Assembly (NCBI GenBank): GCA_000434195.1 | Contig: HF994450.1 | Location: 1-40,079, forward strand | DNA: 40,079 nucleotides | Direction of reading: 5' to 3' | Origin: Clostridium sp. CAG:780 | Lineage (GTDB): Bacteria > Bacillota > Clostridia > TANB77 > CAG-508 | Part shown: one piece after another, positions 1-7,144 of the stretch | Numbering within the stretch: the stretch's first letter is position 1 | How the letters are laid out: each line of letters opens with the position of its first letter | Notes under the pieces: generated by a model | Database searches by the model: none | What the model was told of the DNA's origin: nothing | What the model saw: the letters and a program-made list of their open reading frames with translations, nothing else | Program-made: the position numbers and the translations under genes

Positions 1-56
1 TCTATCCGGACCGCGGCAGCATACGGTTCTCGTCCCACTTTAATAATAAAATCTAA
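1..56 (+). other. GC-rich 3' end of an unresolved upstream gene or RNA
   Basis: The first ~40 bases are strikingly GC-rich for this genome, then the sequence drops to AT-rich DNA and a terminator about 50 bases later. Read as protein, frame 3 gives 17 codons ending in TAA at 54-56, but these codons end mostly in G or C, unlike every gene in the window. That makes a structured RNA tail (for example the end of a leader or stable RNA) at least as likely. ACCGCGG followed by TCGTCCC is loosely like the end of a T-box leader, but the expected TGGNACC core is not intact and no synthetase gene follows. Identity unresolved. Confidence 0.3.
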
Positions 57-106
57 GTAGATATAAAGAACATCAACTAATTATGCAAATTTATAAAAGT
101 ATTTTA

Positions 107-149
107 AAATATGGCAATATATGCAAACGCATATTGCCATATTTTTTTA
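107..149 (+). terminator. Rho-independent terminator of the upstream unit
   Basis: Inverted repeat with arms ATGGCAATATATGC and GCATATTGCCAT (14-bp stem including flanks, one 2-nt bulge), AAAC loop at 125-128, followed by a run of seven T. It separates the truncated upstream unit from the GT8 operon. Confidence 0.85.
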
Positions 150-211
150 TTTAAATGTCAATGTAATATCATAATAAATCATACAAAATAAAACTTACAG
201 TGCAAAAAATG

Positions 212-240
212 TTGAAAAAAATCTTAATATAGGTTATAAT
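212..240 (+). promoter_or_regulatory. Sigma-A-type promoter of the GT8/lipid operon
   Basis: TTGAAA at 212-217, a 17-nt spacer, and TATAAT at 235-240. A start near 247 leaves a short leader before the first GT8 gene at 274. No other convincing promoter is seen until adhE, so genes from 274 to 7056 probably share this one. Confidence 0.8.
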
Positions 241-273
241 GATATCATTATAAAAATAAAAGTTGGGGAAAAA

Positions 274-1122
274 ATGATAAATTTAATTTTGAGTGGAAAT
301 GAGAAGGTATTTGATGGAGCTTTAACAGAGCTAATATCAATAACAAACAAGATTAAAGAACCAATAAATTGTTACATATTAACAATGGAAGTTACTAGAA
401 TAAAAAAAGAATATACAGCAATAAAAGATGAGCAAATAGACTTTCTAAATAAGGTTGTAAAGACTAAAAATGCAGACAACAAAATAACAAAAATAGATGT
501 AACAGATTTATACGAAAAAGAATTTGGGAAATGCAAAAATGAAAATGCTTATTGCACACCTTATACATTACTACGATTATTTATAGATTTAATACCAAAT
601 ATGCCAGAAAAAATACTATATTTAGATATTGATATGATGGCAAATAAGGATATATCAGAACTTTATAATACTGATATTACTGAATATGAATATGCAGCAG
701 TAAGAGAAAAATACGGTTCAAAAATAATCAGACCTGATTATATAAATGCAGGGATGTTATTGATAAATATGAATAAAATAAAAGAGACCAAGCTTTTAGA
801 AAAAGCGAGAAATTTAATTAAAACAAAGAAATTAATATTTGCAGATCAAGATGCAATATTCTGGTCAACAACTAAGAAAAAATTACTTCCAAGAAGATAT
901 AATGAACAAGCAAGATTTAACGATCCAAAAACAGTAATTTGCCATTTCTGCAAAAGAATGTTGTGGTTTCCATATCCACATACGGAGAACTACAAACAAT
1001 GGCAAATAGAAGAAGTGCATAAAGTTTTAAAATGTCACACATTTGATGATGACTTAGAAGAATATGTAAAATGGAAAGAAGAATACCAAAACTCAAAAGA
1101 ACATATATTAACCCAAAGTTAG
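274..1122 (+). CDS. GT8-family glycosyltransferase (first of tandem pair)
   Basis: Likely cytosolic retaining glycosyltransferase using a nucleotide sugar. The 282-residue protein carries the GT8 hallmarks: the metal-binding DxD in LYLDID (D118, D120), then NAGMLLINM, DQDAI, and a late ICHF histidine motif. The start follows TTGGGGA, a weak but plausible ribosome site, ~30 nt after the predicted transcription start. The protein lacks the usual GT8 opening (…CTDDNY) and starts MINLILSG, so the N-terminus is slightly divergent. It is the first gene of an operon with a second GT8 nine bases downstream and three acyltransferases. The acceptor is therefore probably a lipid or lipid-linked glycan (inference). 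Exact sugar unknown. Confidence 0.85.
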   Translation: MINLILSGNEKVFDGALTELISITNKIKEPINCYILTMEVTRIKKEYTAIKDEQIDFLNKVVKTKNADNKITKIDVTDLYEKEFGKCKNENAYCTPYTLLRLFIDLIPNMPEKILYLDIDMMANKDISELYNTDITEYEYAAVREKYGSKIIRPDYINAGMLLINMNKIKETKLLEKARNLIKTKKLIFADQDAIFWSTTKKKLLPRRYNEQARFNDPKTVICHFCKRMLWFPYPHTENYKQWQIEEVHKVLKCHTFDDDLEEYVKWKEEYQNSKEHILTQS

Positions 1123-1131
1123 GAGAAAACA

Positions 1132-2067
1132 ATGAAAAAAGAAAAACAAGTTATACCAATATTTTTTGCAACAGACGACAAATACATACCATTCTTAGCA
1201 GTAGCGTTGCAATCTTTAATAGAAAACTCATCAGACACTAATAACTATGTAATCAAAATACTATACACAAATATAGAAGAAAATAATATGAACAATATAT
1301 TAAAGTATGAGAGAGAGAATGTAAGTATTGAATTTGTTGATTTGAATTATTACATAAATAAAGTAAAAGATAAACTTTATACAAGAGATTATTACTCTAA
1401 AACAACATACTTTAGATTATTTATACCAGATTTGTATCCACAGTATGATAAGGTCTTATACTTAGATAGTGATATTGTAATATTATCTGATATAGCAGAG
1501 TTATATAATACTGATATGGAAGATAATCTAGTAGCGGCAGCACCAGATGATGTAATACAAACAATAGAAGTTTTTCAAGAATATGCTGAAAAGGTTGTGG
1601 GAGTAGCAGATTACCACAATTACTTTAATGCAGGAATACTTCTAATGAATCTAGATGCAATGAGAAGAATAAACTTTCAAGAGAAGTTTTTGTATTTATT
1701 AGGAACAGTAAAATTTTCTGTTGCACAAGATCAAGATTATCTAAACAGATTATGCAAAGGTAGAGTAAAAATACTAGAAAATACATGGGATAGAATGCCA
1801 ATAGGTGGAGATACAGTAGAAAGAGATAAATTACATATAATACACTATAATTTAGCATTTAAACCTTGGCATTTTGAGGACATTTTATATAAAGAATATT
1901 TTTGGGAATATGCCCAAAAAACAGAGTACTTTGATAAGATAATGGAAATCAAGGATAATTATACAGAAGAAGAAAAATTTGAAGATATGGAATCAGACAA
2001 GAGACTAAGAGCACTAGCGCAAAAAGAATGTGATTGCGTGGGTGATGATAGAAAATATAGGAGATAG
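1132..2067 (+). CDS. GT8-family glycosyltransferase (second of tandem pair)
   Basis: A 311-residue canonical GT8 enzyme related to general-stress protein A/LPS galactosyltransferases. It has FFATDDKYIPFLAVALQSL at the N-terminus, DSD metal-binding motif at 112-114, FNAGILLMNL, DQDYLN and IIHYNLAFKPWH. It shares a block (RLFI…YLDxD…I(A/S)ELYNTD) with the preceding GT8, so the two look like an old duplication that diverged in acceptor or donor choice. TTAGGAGAAAACA gives a strong ribosome site. Spacing to the next gene is 2 bases, showing one transcript. Predicted role: second glycosyl transfer onto a lipid-linked acceptor (inference). Confidence 0.88.
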   Translation: MKKEKQVIPIFFATDDKYIPFLAVALQSLIENSSDTNNYVIKILYTNIEENNMNNILKYERENVSIEFVDLNYYINKVKDKLYTRDYYSKTTYFRLFIPDLYPQYDKVLYLDSDIVILSDIAELYNTDMEDNLVAAAPDDVIQTIEVFQEYAEKVVGVADYHNYFNAGILLMNLDAMRRINFQEKFLYLLGTVKFSVAQDQDYLNRLCKGRVKILENTWDRMPIGGDTVERDKLHIIHYNLAFKPWHFEDILYKEYFWEYAQKTEYFDKIMEIKDNYTEEEKFEDMESDKRLRALAQKECDCVGDDRKYRR

Positions 2068-2069
2068 GG

Positions 2070-2951
2070 ATGAAAGAACAAGTAATAGAAAAGGCTCAAG
2101 ATAGGCTGGAAATTTTAGAGGAGATTGATAGGCTTGAACGAGAGGGTAGATTTGATGTAGATCCAGAAAAAGATCCTCCCACAATAATTCTAACACCAGA
2201 GAATGTCGACTATTTAAAAAAGAAAAGCACAAGCAAAATAAAAAGAACAGTAGCTAATAAATTTGGAGAAAGATTTTTAAACGAAATACTTAAAAATAAT
2301 AGATTAATCATTAAAGAAGTAAAAGGAATAGAAAATCTTCAAAGTATAGAAACAGGCGCAATGATAACCTGTAACCACTTTAATCCATTTGACTCATTTG
2401 CAGTTGAAGAAGTTTTTAGAAGCACAAAACAATCAAAAAGTAAAAAACTATATAAAGTAATAAGAGAAGGAAATTATACAAATTTCCCTGGATTTTATGG
2501 CTTCTTATTCAGAAATGCAGATACATTACCACTAAGCTCAAATAAAAGAACAATGATAAATTTTATGAAGGCAGTTGATACAATTCTACAAAGAGGCGAC
2601 TTTATATTAATTTATCCAGAACAAAGTCTATGGTGGAATTATAGAAAACCAAAGCCATTAAAAGATGGAGCATATAAAATGGCTACAAGAAACAATGTTC
2701 CAATAATTCCAATATTTATAACAATGCAAGATAGTGAAATAATTGGAGAAGATGGTTTCCCTGTTCAAGAGTATATCGTAAATATTGAAGAGCCAATTTA
2801 TCCAGATACTAATAAAACAGAAAAAGAAAATACTGAAATTATGAGAGATAAAAACTATCAAGTATGGAAAAAAGTGTATGAAGATTTTTACAAGATTCCA
2901 CTTGAATATAAATGTGACAAGGAAAAAATTACAGCTGATCAGGAGAATTAA
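2070..2951 (+). CDS. PlsC-like lysophospholipid acyltransferase, divergent
   Basis: Member of the PlsC/LPLAT acyltransferase superfamily. The catalytic HX4D motif is NHFNPFD (H103, D108) and the acceptor-binding motif is YPEQS (182-186) in place of the usual FPEGT, followed by WWNYRKPKPLKDGAYKMA. The N-terminal ~75 residues are a charged, non-membrane extension not seen in standard PlsC. Likely transfers an acyl chain to a lysophospholipid, glycolipid or similar hydroxyl acceptor at the inner membrane face. Last base of the stop overlaps the next start (TAATG), so it is translationally coupled to a second atypical acyltransferase. Confidence 0.82.
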   Translation: MKEQVIEKAQDRLEILEEIDRLEREGRFDVDPEKDPPTIILTPENVDYLKKKSTSKIKRTVANKFGERFLNEILKNNRLIIKEVKGIENLQSIETGAMITCNHFNPFDSFAVEEVFRSTKQSKSKKLYKVIREGNYTNFPGFYGFLFRNADTLPLSSNKRTMINFMKAVDTILQRGDFILIYPEQSLWWNYRKPKPLKDGAYKMATRNNVPIIPIFITMQDSEIIGEDGFPVQEYIVNIEEPIYPDTNKTEKENTEIMRDKNYQVWKKVYEDFYKIPLEYKCDKEKITADQEN

Positions 2952-3724
2952 TGGAAGAAAAGATTATCTATTATAAAGATGAATTGAATGATGAATTTTC
3001 AGAGGCACAAATAGTTCCAAGAAAAATAGATGGAAGCTACAAATATGTACATAAAAACCCGTTATGGAATTTATGTGCATTTCTAGTGCAAAATATATTG
3101 AGTATGCCGATAAAACTTTTGTATGTTAAAACAAAATTCGGAATAAAATATGTAGGCAGGGAAAAGCTGAAAAAATACAAAAAAACAGGATATTTTATAT
3201 ATGGAAATCATACGCAACCATTTGCAGACACTTTTATACCGAGCCTTGCAAATTATCCAAAGAGGAACTACTTTATAGTAAATCCAGAAAATGTTTCAAT
3301 GAAAGGATTAAAAACATTATCGCAAATGCTTGGAGCTATTCCAATTCCTTGTGATAAAAAAGGAATGGAACATTTCTTAGAAACAATAGAAAACAACATA
3401 GACAAACAACATTCAATTACAATTTATCCGGAAGCACATATATGGCCATATTACACAAAAATAAGACCATTTAAAGATGTTTCGTTTAAATATCCTATAA
3501 AATATAATGTACCAGCATTTTGTATAACAAATACATATCAAAAAGGAAAAAAAGACAAAATAAAAATTGTAACATACATAGATGGCCCATTTTTTGCAGA
3601 TAAAAATTTAAGTATTCAAGAGCAGAAAAAAGACTTAAGAAATCAAATATATAATTGTATGGGTGAACAGAGCAAAAAAAGCAATGTTGAATATATAAAA
3701 TATATTAAGGAGGAACAAAAATGA
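2951..3724 (+). CDS. PlsC-like acyltransferase with HX5D motif
   Basis: A 257-residue LPLAT-superfamily protein. The expected active-site block reads GNHTQPFAD (H87, D93), one residue longer than the classic HX4D, and the second motif is YPEAH (159-163) rather than FPEGT. The same architecture as the previous gene (late K-P-F-K-D block, then a hydrophobic strand) suggests a divergent paralogue. It may act on an unusual acceptor or work with the upstream enzyme. Coupled by a one-base overlap with the gene before and ATGA with the cyclophilin gene after. Acyltransferase fold is well supported; activity and substrate are inference. Confidence 0.75.
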   Translation: MEEKIIYYKDELNDEFSEAQIVPRKIDGSYKYVHKNPLWNLCAFLVQNILSMPIKLLYVKTKFGIKYVGREKLKKYKKTGYFIYGNHTQPFADTFIPSLANYPKRNYFIVNPENVSMKGLKTLSQMLGAIPIPCDKKGMEHFLETIENNIDKQHSITIYPEAHIWPYYTKIRPFKDVSFKYPIKYNVPAFCITNTYQKGKKDKIKIVTYIDGPFFADKNLSIQEQKKDLRNQIYNCMGEQSKKSNVEYIKYIKEEQK

Positions 3725-4413
3725 AAAAAGAAGTTATTATAACAATACTTGTAGCTGTATTATTAATAGCAGGAATGGTTGGTTATGCTCTATACAATAA
3801 CCAAAAAACAAAAAAGCCAAATAACAATGAAAATAAAACAGAAAATACTGTTGTTTCGGATAAAGAAGAAAACACAGTAGCTGATGAGAATAAGGAGGAA
3901 AATAAAGTGTATAGTAAAGGTAAACATCATGCAGAAATGGTAATTAAAGATTATGGAACAATAGCATTAGAACTAGATGCAGACGTTGCACCAATAACAG
4001 TCGAAAACTTCGCACAACTTGTAAATGAAGGATTCTACAATGGATTAACATTCCATAGAATAATATCAGGATTTATGATTCAAGGTGGAGATCCACAAGG
4101 AACAGGAATGGGTGGAAGTGATAAAGAAATTAAAGGAGAATTTGCTGCTAACGGAGTAAAAAATAGCATATCACATACAAGAGGAGTAATATCAATGGCT
4201 CGTGCAACTGCATATGACAGTGCAAGCTCACAATTCTTTATAGTTCATCAAGACAGCAAATTCCTAGATGGAAACTATGCAGGATTTGGAAGAGTAACAA
4301 GCGGAATAGAAATAGTAGACAAAATATGTGCTGATACAAAGGTGGAAGACAATAACGGAACAGTATTGAAAGCAAATCAACCAATAATAGAAAAAATAAC
4401 AATGATAGATTAA
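3721..4413 (+). CDS. Membrane-anchored cyclophilin-type peptidyl-prolyl isomerase
   Basis: Catalyses cis-trans isomerisation of X-Pro bonds. Residues 6-25 are a hydrophobic segment with no lipobox cysteine, so it is probably a membrane anchor exposing the enzyme outside the cell. A low-complexity Asn/Glu/Lys linker (30-67) follows, then a full cyclophilin domain (about 70-230) with the catalytic arginine in FHRIISGFMIQGGDP (R113) and SSQFFIVH. The start overlaps the preceding stop (ATGA) and has an ideal AAGGAGG site. Probably helps fold exported envelope proteins. Its place in a lipid operon is unusual. Confidence 0.93.
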   Translation: MKKEVIITILVAVLLIAGMVGYALYNNQKTKKPNNNENKTENTVVSDKEENTVADENKEENKVYSKGKHHAEMVIKDYGTIALELDADVAPITVENFAQLVNEGFYNGLTFHRIISGFMIQGGDPQGTGMGGSDKEIKGEFAANGVKNSISHTRGVISMARATAYDSASSQFFIVHQDSKFLDGNYAGFGRVTSGIEIVDKICADTKVEDNNGTVLKANQPIIEKITMID

Positions 4414-4419
4414 TCATTT

Positions 4420-5484
4420 ATGGATGGAAAAATGGAGAAAACAGAAAAGGCTAAAAAGATTAAAAAAACAATAAGAAATTTAATAGTTTTTATATTATTA
4501 ATAGGCTTAACATTTTATTTAATATTTAAAGACCAGAATGTGTTAGAAATATTAAATATAGCAGTAAGTGTAAAGAAAAGATATATATTAGTAGCAATAA
4601 TAGCTATGTGCTTATATTTGCTTGGAGAAACGATAAATATAACAAGAATACTAAAAGAACTAGGAGAAAAATCAACATTTTTAAGAAATATAAGATACAC
4701 ATTAATAGGCTTCTTCTTCAGTTCAATAACACCTGCTGCTAGCGGTGGTCAACCTATGGAAATATATTATATGCACAAAGAAAAGATAGCTGTGGCAAAT
4801 TCCACACTAGCATTATTAGTGCATTTAACAAGTTTTCAGATAGTAACAATTACATTAGGAATAGTAAGTACAGTAATTCATTTTGAAATAGTAAAAAGTG
4901 GACTAATATATTTGGTTATACTGGGAATACTATTAAACTCAACCGCATTAACATTGTTAGCAATATCAATATTCTCAAAAAGGCTATCAAAAGGACTAAT
5001 AAATTTTGCAGTAAAAGTATTAAAATTCTTTAGAATACCAAATATAGAGAAGAAGCAAGAATCTTTAGAAAAAGAATTGGAAAAGTACCAAGAAAGTGCG
5101 GTTTATATAAAAGAACATAAAAAGCTGATGATAAAGACATTAGTAACAACTTTTATACAAGTAATAATTTATTACAGCATACCATATTGGGTATATCTTG
5201 CATTTGGATTCACGGGTTATAACTTCTTCCAAATAGTAACATTGCAAGCAATGCTATATGCGACAGTATCTGGAATACCATCTCCTGGTGCGGTAGGAGT
5301 AAGCGAAGGAGCTTTTATAGAAATATTTAAAGGAGTATTTCCGGCTACTATGATAAATAGTGCAATATTATTAAATAGAGGAGCAAGCTTTTACTTATTT
5401 GTAATCATTAGTGCGATAATAACAACTATAACAGCACTAAGAACAAAAGATTATGAAGTAAAAGAAGAATTAAATAACAACTAA
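4420..5484 (+). CDS. Flippase-like membrane protein (LPG-synthase TM domain, UPF0104)
   Basis: A 354-residue polytopic membrane protein with about eight hydrophobic segments, matching the flippase-like domain of MprF/YbhN/AglD proteins. Conserved blocks are SITPAASGGQPMEIYYM (102-118) and a late GIPSPGAVGVSEGAF. There is no cytosolic aminoacyltransferase domain, so this is not full MprF. Family members are implicated in moving or handling lipids, including glycolipids. Start choice is uncertain: ATG at 4420 has no ribosome site and would rely on coupling to the cyclophilin gene, while ATG at 4432 is in frame behind a weak GGATGG. Role here: translocation of the operon's lipid product (inference). 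Confidence 0.85.
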   Translation: MDGKMEKTEKAKKIKKTIRNLIVFILLIGLTFYLIFKDQNVLEILNIAVSVKKRYILVAIIAMCLYLLGETINITRILKELGEKSTFLRNIRYTLIGFFFSSITPAASGGQPMEIYYMHKEKIAVANSTLALLVHLTSFQIVTITLGIVSTVIHFEIVKSGLIYLVILGILLNSTALTLLAISIFSKRLSKGLINFAVKVLKFFRIPNIEKKQESLEKELEKYQESAVYIKEHKKLMIKTLVTTFIQVIIYYSIPYWVYLAFGFTGYNFFQIVTLQAMLYATVSGIPSPGAVGVSEGAFIEIFKGVFPATMINSAILLNRGASFYLFVIISAIITTITALRTKDYEVKEELNNN

Positions 5485-5486
5485 GT

Positions 5487-5524
5487 ATAAGCAAGTATCT
5501 ACATATAATAAGTTACTTGCTTAT
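5487..5524. repeat. 11-bp inverted repeat between flippase and plsC genes
   Basis: Perfect arms ATAAGCAAGTA (5487-5497) and TACTTGCTTAT (5514-5524) with a 16-nt loop, in the only sizeable gap of this operon. No T-run follows, so it is not a standard terminator. It may be an RNA-processing or attenuation hairpin, or a protein site. A TATAAT directly follows (5525-5530) but without a good -35. Confidence 0.5.
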
Positions 5525-5565
5525 TATAATAAAGGGATGTTTAATAAGAAAGAAAAGTGATAATT

Positions 5566-6144
5566 ATGAAAAGAGAAGATAAACCTTTATATTATTTCCT
5601 TAGAAATCTGGCAAACGTTTTACTAAGAATATTATATAGGCCCAAAAAAATAGATAAAGAAAATATACCGCTGGAAGGACCAATAATCCTTGCAGGAAAT
5701 CACGTAAATGCAATAGATCCGGTAATGGTAATAACATCAACGAAAAGGCTAGTACATTATATGGCAAAAGAAAGTCTTTTTAAAGGAATACATGGATGGA
5801 TTTTTAAAAAAGTTGGAACAATAAAAGTACATAGAAACAAATCAAATCCGGTTGCAGTTATGGAAGCCGAAGAAATACTAAAACATGGTGGAGCAGTTGG
5901 AATATTTCCGGAGGGGACAAGAAATAGAACCAATGAAGACTTATTGAAATTTAGACATGGAGCAGTTTCAATAGCTAAAAAAACAAATAGTAAAATAGTT
6001 CCATTTGCAATAAGAGGAAAGTACAAGCTTTTTAGAAAAGGACTAAGCATAAAATTTGGTAAGCCAATAGATGTAAGTAATATGGAAATAGAAGAAGCAA
6101 ATGATTATTTAAGAGGGGAAGTTCTAAAATTACTAAAAGGATAG
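5566..6144 (+). CDS. plsC: 1-acyl-sn-glycerol-3-phosphate acyltransferase
   Basis: Standard bacterial PlsC (192 residues) converting lysophosphatidic to phosphatidic acid at the membrane. Motifs are NHVNAID (H46, D51), the central KVGTIKVHR, and FPEGTR (114-119), all canonical, in contrast to the two divergent acyltransferases upstream. I chose ATG at 5566 because AAAAGTGAT lies at correct spacing before it. A GTG nine bases earlier is in frame but would put the ribosome site inside the gene. The lipid-kinase gene begins six bases after its stop, so the pair probably supplies or recycles phosphatidic acid for this operon. Confidence 0.9.
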   Translation: MKREDKPLYYFLRNLANVLLRILYRPKKIDKENIPLEGPIILAGNHVNAIDPVMVITSTKRLVHYMAKESLFKGIHGWIFKKVGTIKVHRNKSNPVAVMEAEEILKHGGAVGIFPEGTRNRTNEDLLKFRHGAVSIAKKTNSKIVPFAIRGKYKLFRKGLSIKFGKPIDVSNMEIEEANDYLRGEVLKLLKG

Positions 6145-6150
6145 GAAGAT

Positions 6151-7056
6151 ATGAAGTATATTTTTATAGTAAATCAAATAGCAGGAAGAGGAAAGTATAA
6201 AAAAATAGTTCCACATATAGAGAAAATATGCAAAGAGGAAAATAAAAGATATGCAATTAGATACATAACTGAAGATAAAAGTGGTGCAGATATTGCAAGA
6301 GAGTATTGTAATGCAGAACATGTAATATATGTAGTTGGTGGAGATGGAACATTAACAAGAACTCTAGCAGGAATAATTGGAACAAAAAACAAATTAGGAA
6401 TAATACCGGCAGGGTCTGGAAATGATACTTATAGAACAATTAAATTACTTCCACAAGGAATAAGCAAAATAGATTTAGCTAAAATAAATGACACTTATTT
6501 TATAAATGTTGCTTGCTGTGGAATGGATGCAGAAGTTGCAAACAATATTGATAAGTTTAGAAACACAATAGTTCCAGCTAGTCAAATGTATAATGTAAGT
6601 ATAATATATACTTTCTTCAATTACAGATTTAAAGAAATGAAACTAAAAACAGAAGTAAAAACAATACAAGACAAATACTCTATGATAAGTATATGTAATG
6701 GAGGTTATTATGGAGGAGGCTTCAATGTGGCACCAAAATCTAAACTTACAGACGGAATACTAGACATATATTATGCAGAAAAAATGCCAAGACTAAAAAT
6801 GATACCATTACTTTTAAAAATGAAAAAGGGAAAACACGAAGGCAAAAGAAAAATGCATAAATATAGAAGCAAGCATATAGAATTAGAATTTGAACAGAAA
6901 ATTACATTTAATGTTGATGGAGAAAAACTATCAGACACTAAATTTACAATAGATGTCCTTCCAGAGGCAATAGAGATATACAATGACAATGATTTTGTAA
7001 AAAGAATATTGGAAGGCAAAGAAATTAATTCAAATAAAAAATTAGTTACAAAATAG
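6151..7056 (+). CDS. Diacylglycerol kinase-family lipid kinase (DagK/YegS type)
   Basis: ATP-dependent kinase of the soluble DagK/sphingosine-kinase fold that phosphorylates diacylglycerol or a related lipid. The 301-residue protein has the NxxAGRG opening, the nucleotide loop VVGGDGT (61-67), PAGSGND (86-92), and the C-terminal GGGFNVAPKSKLTDG and NVDGE blocks. AGGATAGGAAG is a good ribosome site. As last gene of the operon it could return diacylglycerol released by glycolipid or lipoteichoic-type synthesis to phosphatidic acid for PlsC (inference from context and known DgkB biology). Confidence 0.9.
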   Translation: MKYIFIVNQIAGRGKYKKIVPHIEKICKEENKRYAIRYITEDKSGADIAREYCNAEHVIYVVGGDGTLTRTLAGIIGTKNKLGIIPAGSGNDTYRTIKLLPQGISKIDLAKINDTYFINVACCGMDAEVANNIDKFRNTIVPASQMYNVSIIYTFFNYRFKEMKLKTEVKTIQDKYSMISICNGGYYGGGFNVAPKSKLTDGILDIYYAEKMPRLKMIPLLLKMKKGKHEGKRKMHKYRSKHIELEFEQKITFNVDGEKLSDTKFTIDVLPEAIEIYNDNDFVKRILEGKEINSNKKLVTK

Positions 7057-7066
7057 CAAAAAAATC

Positions 7067-7096
7067 ATTGAAAAATAATTACAATAATGGTATTAT
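7067..7096 (+). promoter_or_regulatory. adhE promoter with imperfect Rex-like dyad
   Basis: TTGAAA (7068-7073), 17-nt spacer, TATTAT (7091-7096). The -35 lies inside an imperfect dyad, ATTG…CAAT (7067-7085), with about two thirds of paired positions symmetrical. Rex, the NADH-sensing repressor, often controls adhE in Firmicutes through TTGT…ACAA dyads, but the match here is partial. Promoter well supported; Rex site only a suggestion. Confidence 0.65.
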
Positions 7097-7144
7097 GCTA
7101 ATGAAATATAAGCAAAAGATATTTAATAAACTAGGAGGAAAAAT

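Noticed and set aside
1..45. T-box riboswitch end
   Set aside because: ACCGCGG and TCGTCCC are suggestive, but the TGGNACC core is incomplete, no run of T follows, and the next gene is a glycosyltransferase behind its own terminator and promoter. Kept only as an open possibility.
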